64,000 nt of DNA from Syngnathus acus (lineage: Eukaryota; Chordata; Actinopteri; Syngnathiformes; Syngnathidae): assembly GCF_901709675.1 (NCBI RefSeq), contig NC_051094.1, positions 16,902,501 through 16,966,500 on the forward strand. The letters run 5' to 3'. The position numbers and the translations under genes were made by a program. Below are positions 45,000-54,352 of the stretch, piece by piece; positions within the stretch are counted from its first letter, which is position 1; each line of letters begins with the position of its first letter. Under the pieces are notes generated by a model. The model was given only the letters and a program-made list of their open reading frames with translations. It was not told the origin of the DNA and searched no databases.

Positions 45000-45105
45000 A
45001 GATTCAAGAGTTTTTATTCGCCATGTTTGAGCGTGCCAAACAAGGAATTTGACTTCGGTAAAACACACCCTCTGTTCAACATATAGGTGACTAACAACAC
45101 TCAGG
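45000..45105 (-). mobile_element. Family-D LINE 3' end, copy 3
   Basis: Reverse orientation of the 3' UTR seen at 4210-4590 and 6020-6310: tail GATTCAAGAG, then CCATGTTTGAGCGTGCC and GAATTTGACTTCGGTA. Only the last ~105 bp are present. Confidence 0.8.
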
Positions 45106-45378
45106 ACATGTGAATAATGGCAAAAACAGTGTAGACAAATTCAAAAGGTGTGTAATATATTTTGTGGTGCAGCAAAGCCAAAGGTGGGGGTTGGGGGAGT
45201 TGTCACACATGGTCTACAAGTGTCCACTTCACAGCAGCCAATTTTACATCTACATCTGTAAGTGCTATGTGCATGTCGATCTCCTGGCCATGAAGTAAGT
45301 CAACTGTGTTTATTCCAACAGAAACACCCATTTCAAACTTTGAGCTTGTACTGAAATACCAAAAGAAACTCCACCGGT
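45106..45378. other. Unassigned stretch
   Basis: Nothing recognised. Confidence 0.3.
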
Positions 45379-46047
45379 CAGGGCCGGTTCTAGGAATGCA
45401 CATAAGAGGGGGCAGTCAGAAATGTGAAGGGGGCAGTCAGAAATGTGAAGGGGGCATGTTTTTTTTACACATTTTTTACACTGTTAGTGTTTTCTTCATG
45501 GCAGTTGTTAGCTGTGTGTCCAGATCTCAACCTGGAGAAGTGGATTGCACTCTGTCAGGCCTCTACACTAAGACCTGTCCAGCTTGGGTGTCCCACCTGA
45601 AGATTAAAGCTTCTGCTGGTATAGCTCTTAGGCACGCAAACCCCCTGACCACAATAAGGTGGCAATCTCTCAGGGGGTGGGACATATAATATGAATGTTA
45701 TATTAACTATTATTTGAGTTGTCGTTAATCATTAGTTATATCACGGGTCGCTACGACGAGTTTAGTGGAGTTTTTACTGCTTCTTCCAACTCCTACCGCG
45801 CTGACTGTAACTTGACACTCTCTGGCTGCGTCTTGCCTCATTTGCATACTCACAGTGATTGGATGTTTACGGAGGGGCGCGGAGTCCTGACAGCAGGCTG
45901 TGTGAGGGAGGACACACACTGCACCGACATGAGAGAAGAGTGATTAACGTGTGTTTCTATCAGCGGATTTTTCACTTCTATAAGTTTGATTCGAGGGGGC
46001 AGGACATCTGTTTGAGGGGGCGTTGCCCCCTCTTGCCCCTGCGTAGA
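45379..46047. mobile_element. Possible hAT-like element with GGGGGCA ends
   Basis: The left side CAGGGCCGGTTCTAGG followed by GGGGGCAGTCAG, and the right side GTTGCCCCCTCTTGCCCCTG, resemble degenerate inverted ends. A 21-bp unit is duplicated at 45409-45450. A Rex3 5' fragment lies inside. There is no transposase and no clear target duplication. Confidence 0.35.
45630..45690 (-). mobile_element. Rex3 5' end fragment
   Basis: GCACGCAAACCCCCTGACCA and CAATAAGGTGGC correspond to the 5' end of the Rex3 element at 53395-53440 (GCACGCAAACCCCTCCACCA, then CGATAAGGTG). Confidence 0.6.
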
Positions 46048-46223
46048 GCAGCGGCACTGCCACCGGTGCACACTTTGTTCAAACTTACTTGGACGGGCAT
46101 GAAAATAGGATAAAAAAAAAAAAAGATTGAGGGCTGAATCCACAAAGAATGAATTGCACCCACTCAGCACCATGGCAGAACAACCACAACTCAAATTTAA
46201 AGCTGCCTATTCATCCTTCCATT
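46048..46223. other. Unassigned stretch
   Basis: Nothing recognised apart from an A-rich run at 46112. Confidence 0.3.
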
Positions 46224-46386
46224 TACCGTTTTGTATAATATAAGATATATATACATATATCTAGATATATATAAGACGATGTTTTTTGCATTGAAATAAG
46301 ACTGAAAAAGTGGGGGTCGTCTTATACTCGGGGTCTAGACATACCCATTTTCACTTTTGCGCAGCGGAAAGTTAAAGGTTGTTGGT

Positions 46387-46688
46387 ATCGACTGAGTATG
46401 TTGCTGTGATCGTGTGCGTCTTTGACACAAAGTGAGTATATACATTTCATTGTTACTACTGTCCACTGTTGTGCCGTCTGTCCGATCGCGGTTTGCTTCT
46501 TGTGCGCGCCGTTTGATTGACAGCTCCGGCGCGCTCATAATCGACTGAGTATGTTGCTGTGATCGTGTGCGTCTTTGACACAAAGTGAGTATATACATTT
46601 CATTGTTACTACTGCCCACTGTTGTGCCGTTTGTCTGATCGCGGTTTGCTCTTGTGCGCGCCGTTTGACTGACAGCTCCGGCGCGCTC
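46387..46688. repeat. Tandem duplication, period 153 bp
   Basis: ATCGACTGAGTATGTTGCTG through CAGCTCCGGCGCGCTC occurs at 46387-46539 and again at 46540-46688 with few changes. Confidence 0.9.
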
Positions 46689-47169
46689 CTTTAAGTTTGC
46701 CTCGCATCGTACGAGTAGCGGTTACGCAGCAGCGCGGCGACGAACGATCGCCAGCAAATGTATTTTGTTGTCTCGATCGATGACTTATGTCTGGTGGGTT
46801 GCCGAGAGTATTTCATTTATGGTTATTAAAATTTTTTTTGCCAATAATTCAGTAAAGCAATCAAAAGTGAACCACCTCTTCCCTCCTGTGTTCTGACCGA
46901 CACCCGGGGGCGAAAAGAGCATAACCATCCGAGCCAACCCCCTATACAGTCCCCAGGCTCCCCAACAATAGCAGTAGCAGTTTGCATTATTTTATTGCAA
47001 TGTTTTTCCTTATTCAAATTTGTTTCAAGACTACAGTTAGACTTCACTTTGATGGTTAATGCAATTATTGCAATTTTGTTGTTTTATCACAGTAGATTGG
47101 TTTATTTACATTTCAAAAACCAGAAGTCATTCATTTACAAATGTGATTGCACTTTAGTTTACATATTTA

Positions 47170-48788
47170 CAGTGCCTTGCGAAAGTATTCGGCCCCCTTG
47201 AACTTTTCAACATTTCGCCACATTTCAGGCTTCAAACATAAAGATATAAAATTTAAATTTTTTGTCAAGAATCAACAACAAGTGGGACACAATCGTGAAG
47301 TGGAACGAAATTTATTGGATAATTTAAACTTTTTTAACAAATAAAAAACTGAAAAGTGGGGCGTGCAATATTATTCGGCCCCCTTGCGCTAATACTTTGT
47401 AGCGCCACCTTTTGCTGCAATTACAGCTGCAAGTCGCTTGGGGTATGTCTCTATCAGTTTTGCACATCGAGAGACTGGAATTCTTGCCCATTCTTCCTTG
47501 CAAAACAGCACGAGCTCAGTGAGGTTGGATGGAGAGCGTTTGTGAACAGCAGTCTTCAGCTCTTTCCACAGATTCTCGATTGGATTCAGGTCTGGACTTT
47601 GACTTGGCCATTCTAACACCTGGATACGTCTATTTGTGAACCATTCCATTGTAGATTTGGCTTTATGTTTTGGATCATTGTCCTGTTGGAAGATAAATCT
47701 CCGTCCCAGTTTCAGGTCTTTTGCAGATTCCAACAGGATTTCTTCCAGAATGGTCCTGTATTTGGCTCCATCCATCTTCCCATCGATTTTAGCCAAGATG
47801 TCCCTGCTGAAGAAAAGCAGGCCCAAACCATGATGCTGCCACCACCATGTTTGACAGTGGGGATGGTGTGTTCAGGGTGATGAGCTGTGTTGCTTTTACG
47901 CCAAACATATCGTTTTGCATTGTGGCCAAAAAGTTCGATTTTGGTTTCATCTGACCAGAGCACCTTCTTCCACATGTTTGGTGCGTCTCCCAGGTGGCTT
48001 GTGGCAAACTTTAAACGAGACTTTTTATGGATATCTTTGAGAAATGGCTTTCTTCTTGCCACTCTTCCATAAAGGCCAGATTTGTGCAGTGCACGACTGA
48101 TTGTTGTCCTATGGACAGACTCTCCCACCTCAGCTGTAGTTATCTGCAGTTCATCCAGAGTGATCATGGGCCTCTTGGCTGCATCTCTGATCAGTCTTCT
48201 CCTTGTTTGAGATGAAAGTTTGGAGGGACGGCCGGGTCTTGGTAGATTTGCAGTGGTCTGATACCCCTTCCATTTCAATATAATTGCTTGCACAGTGCTC
48301 CTTGAGATGTTTAAAGCTTGGGAAATCTTTTTGTATCCAAATCCGGCTTTAAACTTCTCCTATCTCGGACCTGCCTGGTGTGTTCCTTTGTCTTCATGGT
48401 TCTCTCTGCGCTTTAAACAGAACCCTGAGACTATCAAAGAGCAGGTGCATTTATACGGAGACTTGATTACACACAGGAGCATTCTATTTATCATCATCAG
48501 TCATTTAGGACAACATTGGATCATTCAAAGATCCTCACTGAACTTCTGGAGTGAGTTTGCTGCACTGAAAGTAAAGGGGCCGAATAATATTGCACGCCCC
48601 ACTTTTCAGTTTTTTATTTGTTAAAAAAGTTTAAATTATCCAATAAATTTCGTTCCACTTCACGATTGTGTCCCACTTGTTGTTGATTCTTGACAAAAAA
48701 TTTAAATTTTATATCTTTATGTTTAAAGCCTGAAATGTGGCGAAATGTTGAAAAGTTCAAGGGGGCCGAATACTTTCGCAAGGCACTG
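47170..48788 (-). mobile_element. Tc1-like transposon, nearly intact
   Basis: The outer ends CAGTGCCTTGCGAAAGTATT and AGTACTTTCGCAAGGCACTG-type sequence are inverted, with TA on both sides (47168-47169 and 48789-48790). The inverted repeats are long, about 210-220 bp (47170 to about 47385; about 48575 to 48788), and close to identical. The transposase is on the minus strand with frameshifts. The pattern suggests a recently active family. Confidence 0.95.
47389..48397 (-). pseudogene. Tc1/mariner DD34E transposase with frameshifts
   Basis: An ATG at 48397 starts MKTKEHTRQVRDRR, but the frame is lost near 48355. The HTH region resumes as NISRSTVQAIILKWKGY and LPRPGRPSKL. Catalytic residues lie in VLWSDETKIELFG (first Asp), QQDNDPKHKAK (second Asp) and SPDLNPIENLW (Glu). 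A second frame change occurs between HGGGSIMVWACFSSAG and KIDGKMDGAKY at about 47820. All three catalytic residues and the C-terminal YPKRLAAVIAAKGG are kept, so only the frame is damaged. Confidence 0.92.
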
Positions 48789-49084
48789 TAAATGTTCAGA
48801 TATTAAGATGTGATAGACAGTTTTTGCATGATTTTAATGAGGCAAAATAATGTCTTTTCTCGCGAATATATTGTTATAATCATTTGTTTCAGATGTACTG
48901 TAATTATTTTCTGTATAAAAATTAAATTTGGTGTTCAAAAAGTATTTTTTCAAAACTTGAGTCTTGAGTCGTCTTATAATCGGGGTCGTCTTATATCCGG
49001 GCCAATACGGTAATTACTTCATTTATTTCGTTCTAATTCTTTTTGTGATTTTATTAATACCAATGTAATGTAACATTGTACGTT

Positions 49085-49445
49085 TTTATTATTATTATTA
49101 TTATCTGAAGCGCTGATCCTCACAAAGGTCGGAAGCGTGTTGGAACCTGTCCCAGCTGACTTCAGGTAGTAGGCAGGGTACACCCTGAATTGGTCGCCAG
49201 CCAATCGCAGGGCATAAAAAGACGAACAACCATCTGCGCTCACACCTACGGACAATTTGAAGTGGTCAACCGGCCTACCATGCATGTTTTTGGAATGTGG
49301 GAATGCACAGGAGTATCCTCAGGAAACGCGTGCAGACACGGGGAGAACATGTAACCGACACACAGGAAGGCGGGAATCGGAATTAAACCCACAACCTCCG
49401 CACTGTGAGACGGGCGTGCTAATCAGTGCTCCACGATTCCACCTT
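49085..49445 (-). mobile_element. tRNA-type SINE
   Basis: Read on the minus strand, the head has TTAGCACGCCCGTCTCACAG, like an A-box region, and GTTGTGGGTTTAATTCCG, a degraded B box. The body contains ATTCCAAAAACATGCATGG, a block common in fish repeats. The tail is TAA-type, seen as TTATTATTATT at 49087. Diverged copy. Confidence 0.6.
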
Positions 49446-49597
49446 ATTATTATGATGATTATGATTATGCTATTACGATATTCTGATATTATGATTATTA
49501 TTGTTATTGTCATTATTATTAAAACTATCCAAATGTGAGCTTAGGGTTCTGACTACGGAGGTGTGAACGGGACTTTCACATCTGATCGTGAGTACAA
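49446..49597. other. AT-rich simple sequence
   Basis: TTATTATGATGATTATG-type low-complexity sequence. Confidence 0.6.
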
Positions 49598-49627
49598 TGA
49601 TGGATGGATGGATGGATGGATGGATGG
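49598..49627. repeat. (GATG)n microsatellite
   Basis: Seven GATG units. Rex3 elements commonly end in this repeat, so it may be a trace of an older insertion. Confidence 0.9.
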
Positions 49628-49952
49628 GCTGACAGACGCACGTACAGATGAATGGATGGATGAATGAATTTCTTGTTTATGTTGGAACGTTCCCTCACAC
49701 TGCTCTGCAGCGGTGTCCACTGAGTAGCGGCAGCTTTCTGTGTATGCGTTGTTTGCGCACCCAAAACCTTGTGTGGCTATTAGCGCTGATGTCCGTGAAT
49801 TAGAAGTAGTTTATTAATTAAGCTTATTTGCATTAAGGTGGGCGATTTCGCAACCAATTACTTGATTTAAGAATGATTTAAATACCACCAGTGCACGAAG
49901 AAGCATTCTTCTTGGCATTGTACAAACCGGATTCGGTTGAAGTTGGGAAATT
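49628..49952. other. Unassigned stretch
   Basis: Nothing recognised between the GATG repeat and the Rex3 tail. Confidence 0.4.
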
Positions 49953-50028
49953 GTCCATCCATCCATCCATCCATCCATCCATCCATCCATCCATCCATCC
50001 ATCCATCCATCCATCCATCTTCTTCCGC

Positions 50029-51343
50029 TTATCCGGGGTCGCATCGCGGGGGCAGCAGCTTTAGGAGGGACTCCCAGACTTTCCTCTCCCCAGCCACTTC
50101 ATCCAGCTCATCCCGGGGGATCCCAAGGCGTTCCCAGGCCAGCTGAGAGACATAGTCTCTCCAGCGCGTCCTGGGTCGTCCCCGGGGTCTCCTACCGGTG
50201 GGACATACCCGGAACACCTCCCCAGGGAGGCGTCCAGGAGGCATCCTGATGACATGCCCAAGCCACCTCATCTGGCTCCTCTCAACGTGGAGGAGCAGCG
50301 GCTCTACTCCGAGTCGGATGACCGAGCTTCTCACCTTATCTCTAAGGGAGAGCCCGGACACCCTGTGGGGGAAATTCATTTCGGCCGCTTGTATCCTGGA
50401 TCTCGTTCTTTCGGTCACGACCCATAGCTCGTGACCATAGGTGAGGGTAGGAGCATAGATCGACCGGTAAATCGAGAGCTTTGCCTTTTGGCTCAGCTCT
50501 CTCTTTACCACGACGGACCGGTACAGAGTCCGCATTAATGCCGACGCTGCACCGATACGCCTGCCGATCTCGCACTCCATCCTGCCCTCACTCGTGAACA
50601 AGACCCCAAGATACTTGAACTCCTCCACTTGGGGCAGGATCTCATCCCCGATCCGGAGAGGGCATTCCACCGTTTTCCAACCGAGGACCATGGACTTGGA
50701 TTTGGAGGTGCTGACCCTCATCCCGACCGCTTCACACTCGGCTGCGAACCGCTCCAGTGAGAGCTGGAGATCATGGCCTGCAGAAGCCAACACCACCACG
50801 TCGTCTGCAAAAAGCGGAGATGCGATGCTGAGGTCCCCAAACCGGACCCCCTCAACGCCTCGGCTGCGCCTAGAAATTCTGTCCATAAAAATTATGAAGA
50901 GAATCGGTGACAAAGGGCAGCCTTGGCGGAGTCCAACCCTCACTAAGAACGAATCCGATTTACTGCCGGAAATGCGGACCAAACTCTGGCATCAGTGATA
51001 CAGGGACCGAACCGCCCTTATCAGTTGGCTCGGCACCCCGTACTCCCGAAACACCCTCCGCAGAACCTCCCGAGGGACACGGTCGAACGCCTTTTCCAAG
51101 TCCACAAAACACATGTGGACTGGTTGGGCGAACTCCCATGCACCCTCGAGGATCCTGCCGAGGGTGTAGAGCTGATCCACTGTTGCACGGCCAGGACGAA
51201 AGCCACGCTGCACCTCCTGAATCCGAGGTTCGACCTCCCGACGGACCCTCCTCTCCAGCACCCCTGAATAGACCTTACCAGGGAGGCTGAAGAGTGTGAT
51301 TCCCCTGTAATTGGAACACACCCTCCGGTCCCCCTTCTTATGT
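50029..51343 (-). pseudogene. Rex3 reverse transcriptase, C-terminal part
   Basis: From KKGDRRVCSNYRGITLFSLP (RT fingers) through QRGFRPGRATVDQLYTL and FVDLEKAFDRVPR (palm, first catalytic Asp) to VGLRQGCPLSPILF and PLFADDVVVLAS (catalytic DD). It continues through EFKYLGVLFTSEG to the C-terminal LGHVIRMPPGRLPG region and stops near 50029. One in-frame TGA at about 51001 (LYH*CQSLVRI) breaks it; a CGA-to-TGA CpG decay is a likely cause. Confidence 0.92.
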
Positions 51344-51600
51344 TGAACATTCAAACGTAGCATTCCTCTGCACACTTGTAAATACTGCTTTTGTCTCCTG
51401 CACTGTTTACATACTTTATCACTGCTGCACTTTGTACTTTATAATTATCTTATTTCATATTTTTATATAGAATGTCACTTTTTAACCAGCCGAAATACCA
51501 CTACATTGTTGAAAGCCGTATGCAACGAAATTTCGTTTTGTACACACCTAGTGTTGACAAAATGACAATAAAGTTCTGTCTAAGTCTCAGTCTAAGTCTT
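51344..51600 (+). mobile_element. Family-A LINE tail inserted in Rex3
   Basis: The insert begins with the last codons of the family-A ORF (LNIQT and TAG at 51357-51359) and continues through the 3' UTR to the TCTAAGTCTCAGTCTAAGTC tail. A short duplication TCTTA can be read on both sides, although the right one overlaps the tail. It splits the Rex3 RT ORF just before KKGDRR. Confidence 0.9.
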
Positions 51601-53261
51601 AAAGAGGGAACCACCACCCCAGTCTGCCAATCCAGAGGCAACGTCCCCGATGTCCACGCAATGTTGTAGAGGCGTGTCAGCCATGTCAGCCCCACAACAT
51701 CCAGAGCCTTTAAGAACTCCGGGCGGATCTCATCCACCCCTTGCCACCAAGGAGTTTTTTAACTACCTCAGTGACTTCGACCCCAGAGATTGGAGAGTCC
51801 GCCTCAGAGTCTCCAGGCCCTACTTCCACAATGAAAGGCGTGTTGGTGGAATTGAGGAGGTCTTCGAAGTATTCTCCCCACCGACTCACGACGTCCCGAG
51901 TCGAGGTCAGCAGCACGCCATCCCCACTGTAAACAGTGTTGACGGTGCACTGCTTCCCCCTCCTGAGACGCCAGATGGTGGACCAGAACTCCTTCTTCAG
52001 CTTTGACGGCGTCCCTTACCGCCGGTGTCCACCAGCGGGTTCGGGGATTGCCGCCACGACAAGCACCAATGACCTTACGGCCACAGCTCCAGTCGGCTGC
52101 CTCAACAATAGAGGCGCGGAACATGGTCCACTCGGACTCAATGTCCCCCGCCTCCCCCGGGACGTCGGAAAAGCTCTGCCGGAGGTGGGAGTTGAAGCTC
52201 TTCCTGACAGGGGATTCTGCCAGACGTTCCCAGCAGACCCTCACAGAGCGTTTGGGTCTGCCAGTTCGGACTGGCATCTTCCCTCACCATCGGAGCCAAC
52301 CCACCACCAGGTGGTGATTAGTTGACAGCTCCGCCCCTCTCTTCACCCGCGTGTCCAAAACATGCGGCCGCAAATCCGATGACACGACTACAAAGTCGAT
52401 CATCAAACTGCGGCCTCGGGTGTCCTGGTGCCAAGTGCACACATGGACACCCTTATGTTTGAACATGGTGTTCATTATAGAAAATCTGTGTCGAGCACAG
52501 AAGTCCAATCATAGAACACCGCTCGGGTTCAGATCGGGGGGGGGGCGTTCCTCCCAATCACGCCCTTCCAGGTCTCACTGTCATTGCCCACGTGAGCATT
52601 GAAGTCACCCAATAGAACGATGGGAAGGAGCGCTCTCCAGCACTTCCTCCAGGGACTCCAAGAAGGGTGGGTACTCTGAGCTGCCGTTTGGTGCATAGAC
52701 ACAAACAACAGTCAGGACCCGTCCCCCCACCTGAAGGCGGAGGGAGGCTACCCTCTTGTTCACCGGGGTGAACCCCAATGTGCAGGTGCCCAGCCGGGGG
52801 GCAATAAGTATGCCCACACCTGCTCGACGCCTCTCACCGTGGGCAACTCTAGAGTGGAAGAGAGTCCAGCCCCTCTCGAGAGGGCTTGTACCAGAGCCCA
52901 AACTATGTGTGGAGGCAAGTCCGACTATGTCTAGTCGGAACGTTCCTGCCTCGCACACCAGCTCGGGCTCCTTTCCAGCCAGAGAGGTGACATTCCATGT
53001 CCCAAGAGCCAGCCTCTGCAGTCGGGGATCGGACTGCCAAGGTCCCTGCCTTTGGCCGCCGCCCAGCTCACTTTGCACCCGACCCCTTTGGCCCCTCCTA
53101 CAGGTGGTGAGCTCATGGGAAGGGGGACCCGGGTTTTCTTGCCTGGCCGGGCCCCATGGGCGAAGGCCCGGCCACCAGGCGCTCGCCTTCGGGCCCCACC
53201 TCCAGACCTGGCTCCAGAGGGGGCCCCCGGTGACCCGCGTCCGGGCGAGGGAAAAGTCCAT
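51601..53261 (-). pseudogene. Rex3 endonuclease and N-terminal RT region
   Basis: The endonuclease begins RLALGTWNVTSLAGKEPELV (about 52905-52965) with GLASTHSLGSG and [20 protein letters not shown]-type sequence occurs in another frame near 52590. Linker pieces (VRDAVKAEEG, GEYFEDLLN, PLDWQTGVVVP) follow down to the LINE insertion. Frames change at about 52605, 52280, 51910 and 51740, so the region is broken in at least four places. The Trp in LGTWNV stands where Rex3/RTE proteins usually have the conserved NV motif, which is kept. Confidence 0.85.
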
Positions 53262-53440
53262 TTGTGTTTTTTGTCATAAGGGGCTTGGGTGAACCGTGCT
53301 TTGTCTGGCCCCTCACCTAGGACCCTTTTGCCATGGGTGACCCTACCAGGGGCATGAAGCCCCAGACAACATGGCTCCTAGGATCATAGGGGCACGCAAA
53401 CCCCTCCACCACGATAAGGTGACGACTCACGGAAGGGGTT

Positions 53441-53625
53441 GAGAAATTGTGTAAAATGTAAATAAAAACAAAATACAATGATTTAAAAATCCTTTTCAAC
53501 CTATATTCAATTGAATACATTACAAAGACAACATATTTAATGCTCAAACTCACAAACTTTATTTTATTTTTCAAATAATAATTAACTTAGAATTTTATGG
53601 CTGCAACACGTGCAGTAGAAGTTGG
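53441..53625. repeat. AT-rich dispersed fish repeat
   Basis: GAAATTGTGTAAAATGTAAA, ATCCTTTTCAACCTATATTC and TTTATGGCTGCAACACGTGC are blocks I recognise from a widespread teleost non-coding repeat of uncertain class. No ends are defined here. Confidence 0.45.
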
Positions 53626-53935
53626 GAAAGTTAAAGTCCCAATGATCGTCACACACACACCTGGGTGTGGTGAAATTTGTCCTCTGCATTTAACCCATCC
53701 CCGTGTGATTTTAATCCATCCCCTGGGGGAGAGGGGAGCAGTGAGCAGCAGCGGTGCCGCGCTCGGGAATCAGTTGGTGATCTAACCCCCCAATTCCAAC
53801 CCTTAATGCTGAGTGCCAAGCAGGGAGGCAATGGGTCCCATTTTCATAGTCTTTGGTATGACCCGGCCGGGGTTTGAACCCACAACCTTCCAGTCTCAGG
53901 GCGGACACTCTACCACTAGGCCACTGAGCTGGACC
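53626..53935 (-). mobile_element. tRNA-derived SINE
   Basis: On the minus strand the 5' part has a pol III A box (TGGCCTAGTGG in CAGTGGCCTAGTGGTAGAG) and a B box GGTTCAAACCC in the right order and spacing, followed by CGGCCGGGTCATACC. A ~200-bp body ends near CATTGGGACTTTAACTTTCC. Its 5' end fuses directly to a LINE 5' fragment. Confidence 0.85.
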
Positions 53936-54352
53936 TCACATTCCCGGTGATGATGGTGGGGAGTGTGGGCTTGAAGCGGCGTTTCTTTTTCCGGCACATA
54001 ACACCCGAGCGTTGTCCTCTTTTCCTCCTCTTCAGCTCGGGGGAAACATTGGGCTTGTAGCCTGTTAGCTTCCCTTGGCTACAGAGGGCTAACAGCTGAC
54101 CACGGGTGTAAACAATGGAGCGTTTACTGCCTGCTTCGGTGAATGCTGGAGTGATGAACCAGGTGAAAAATAGGAAAAATAAAAGGGCCAGCCTCACTGT
54201 TTTTGCAAACATGTTTCTGCCCGGTAAAAAAAGAAAACACAGTACTGAGAAAAAGAAAAAAAGAGTAAAAAAGAACATAAAACGAAACAATATACAGACG
54301 AGTCGACGGAGCTGCTGCAAACGTGTCGCCACTACCGCGGCGCCAACAATCA
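53930..54352 (-). pseudogene. 5' end of an L2-like LINE ORF
   Basis: Minus strand. A strongly hydrophobic leader (PGRNMFAKTVRLALLFFLFF and surroundings) is followed by SIVYTRGQLLALCSQGKL, a basic stretch (RKKKRRFKP) and LPTIITGNVRS. That is the same order as the leaders of families A and C, up to the start of the endonuclease (NVRSL / NARSL). It stops there, at the SINE junction. No further LINE sequence follows. It belongs to a fourth, otherwise unseen, L2-like family. Confidence 0.75.

Larger units (their letters stand above)
46224..49012. mobile_element. TIR transposon with TACCGT ends, hosting a Tc1
   Basis: The left end is TACCGTTTTGTATAATAT and the right end CCGGGCCAATACGGTA. GGTCGTCTTATA-type subterminal repeats lie in inverted orientation at 46315 and 48970-49000. 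ATT flanks both ends. The interior has a 153-bp tandem duplication and no recognisable transposase of its own. The Tc1 element at 47170-48788 is a later insertion. Confidence 0.65.
49953..53440 (-). mobile_element. Rex3 (RTE clade) LINE, nearly full length
   Basis: The 3' end is a (GATG)n tail, seen as CATCC repeats at 49953-50019. The 5' end near 53440 reads on the minus strand CACCTTATCGTGGTGGAGGG, then GTTTGCGTGCCCC. A single endonuclease-RT ORF fills the unit. It is interrupted at 51344-51600 by a family-A LINE tail, by a stop near 51001 and by frameshifts. Overall it is 3.2 kb of recognisable Rex3. Confidence 0.93.

Noticed and set aside
49019-50020. GATG/CATCC and TTA repeats as a CRISPR-like array
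   Set aside because: They are simple repeats without unique spacers, tied to LINE and SINE tails in a vertebrate genome.
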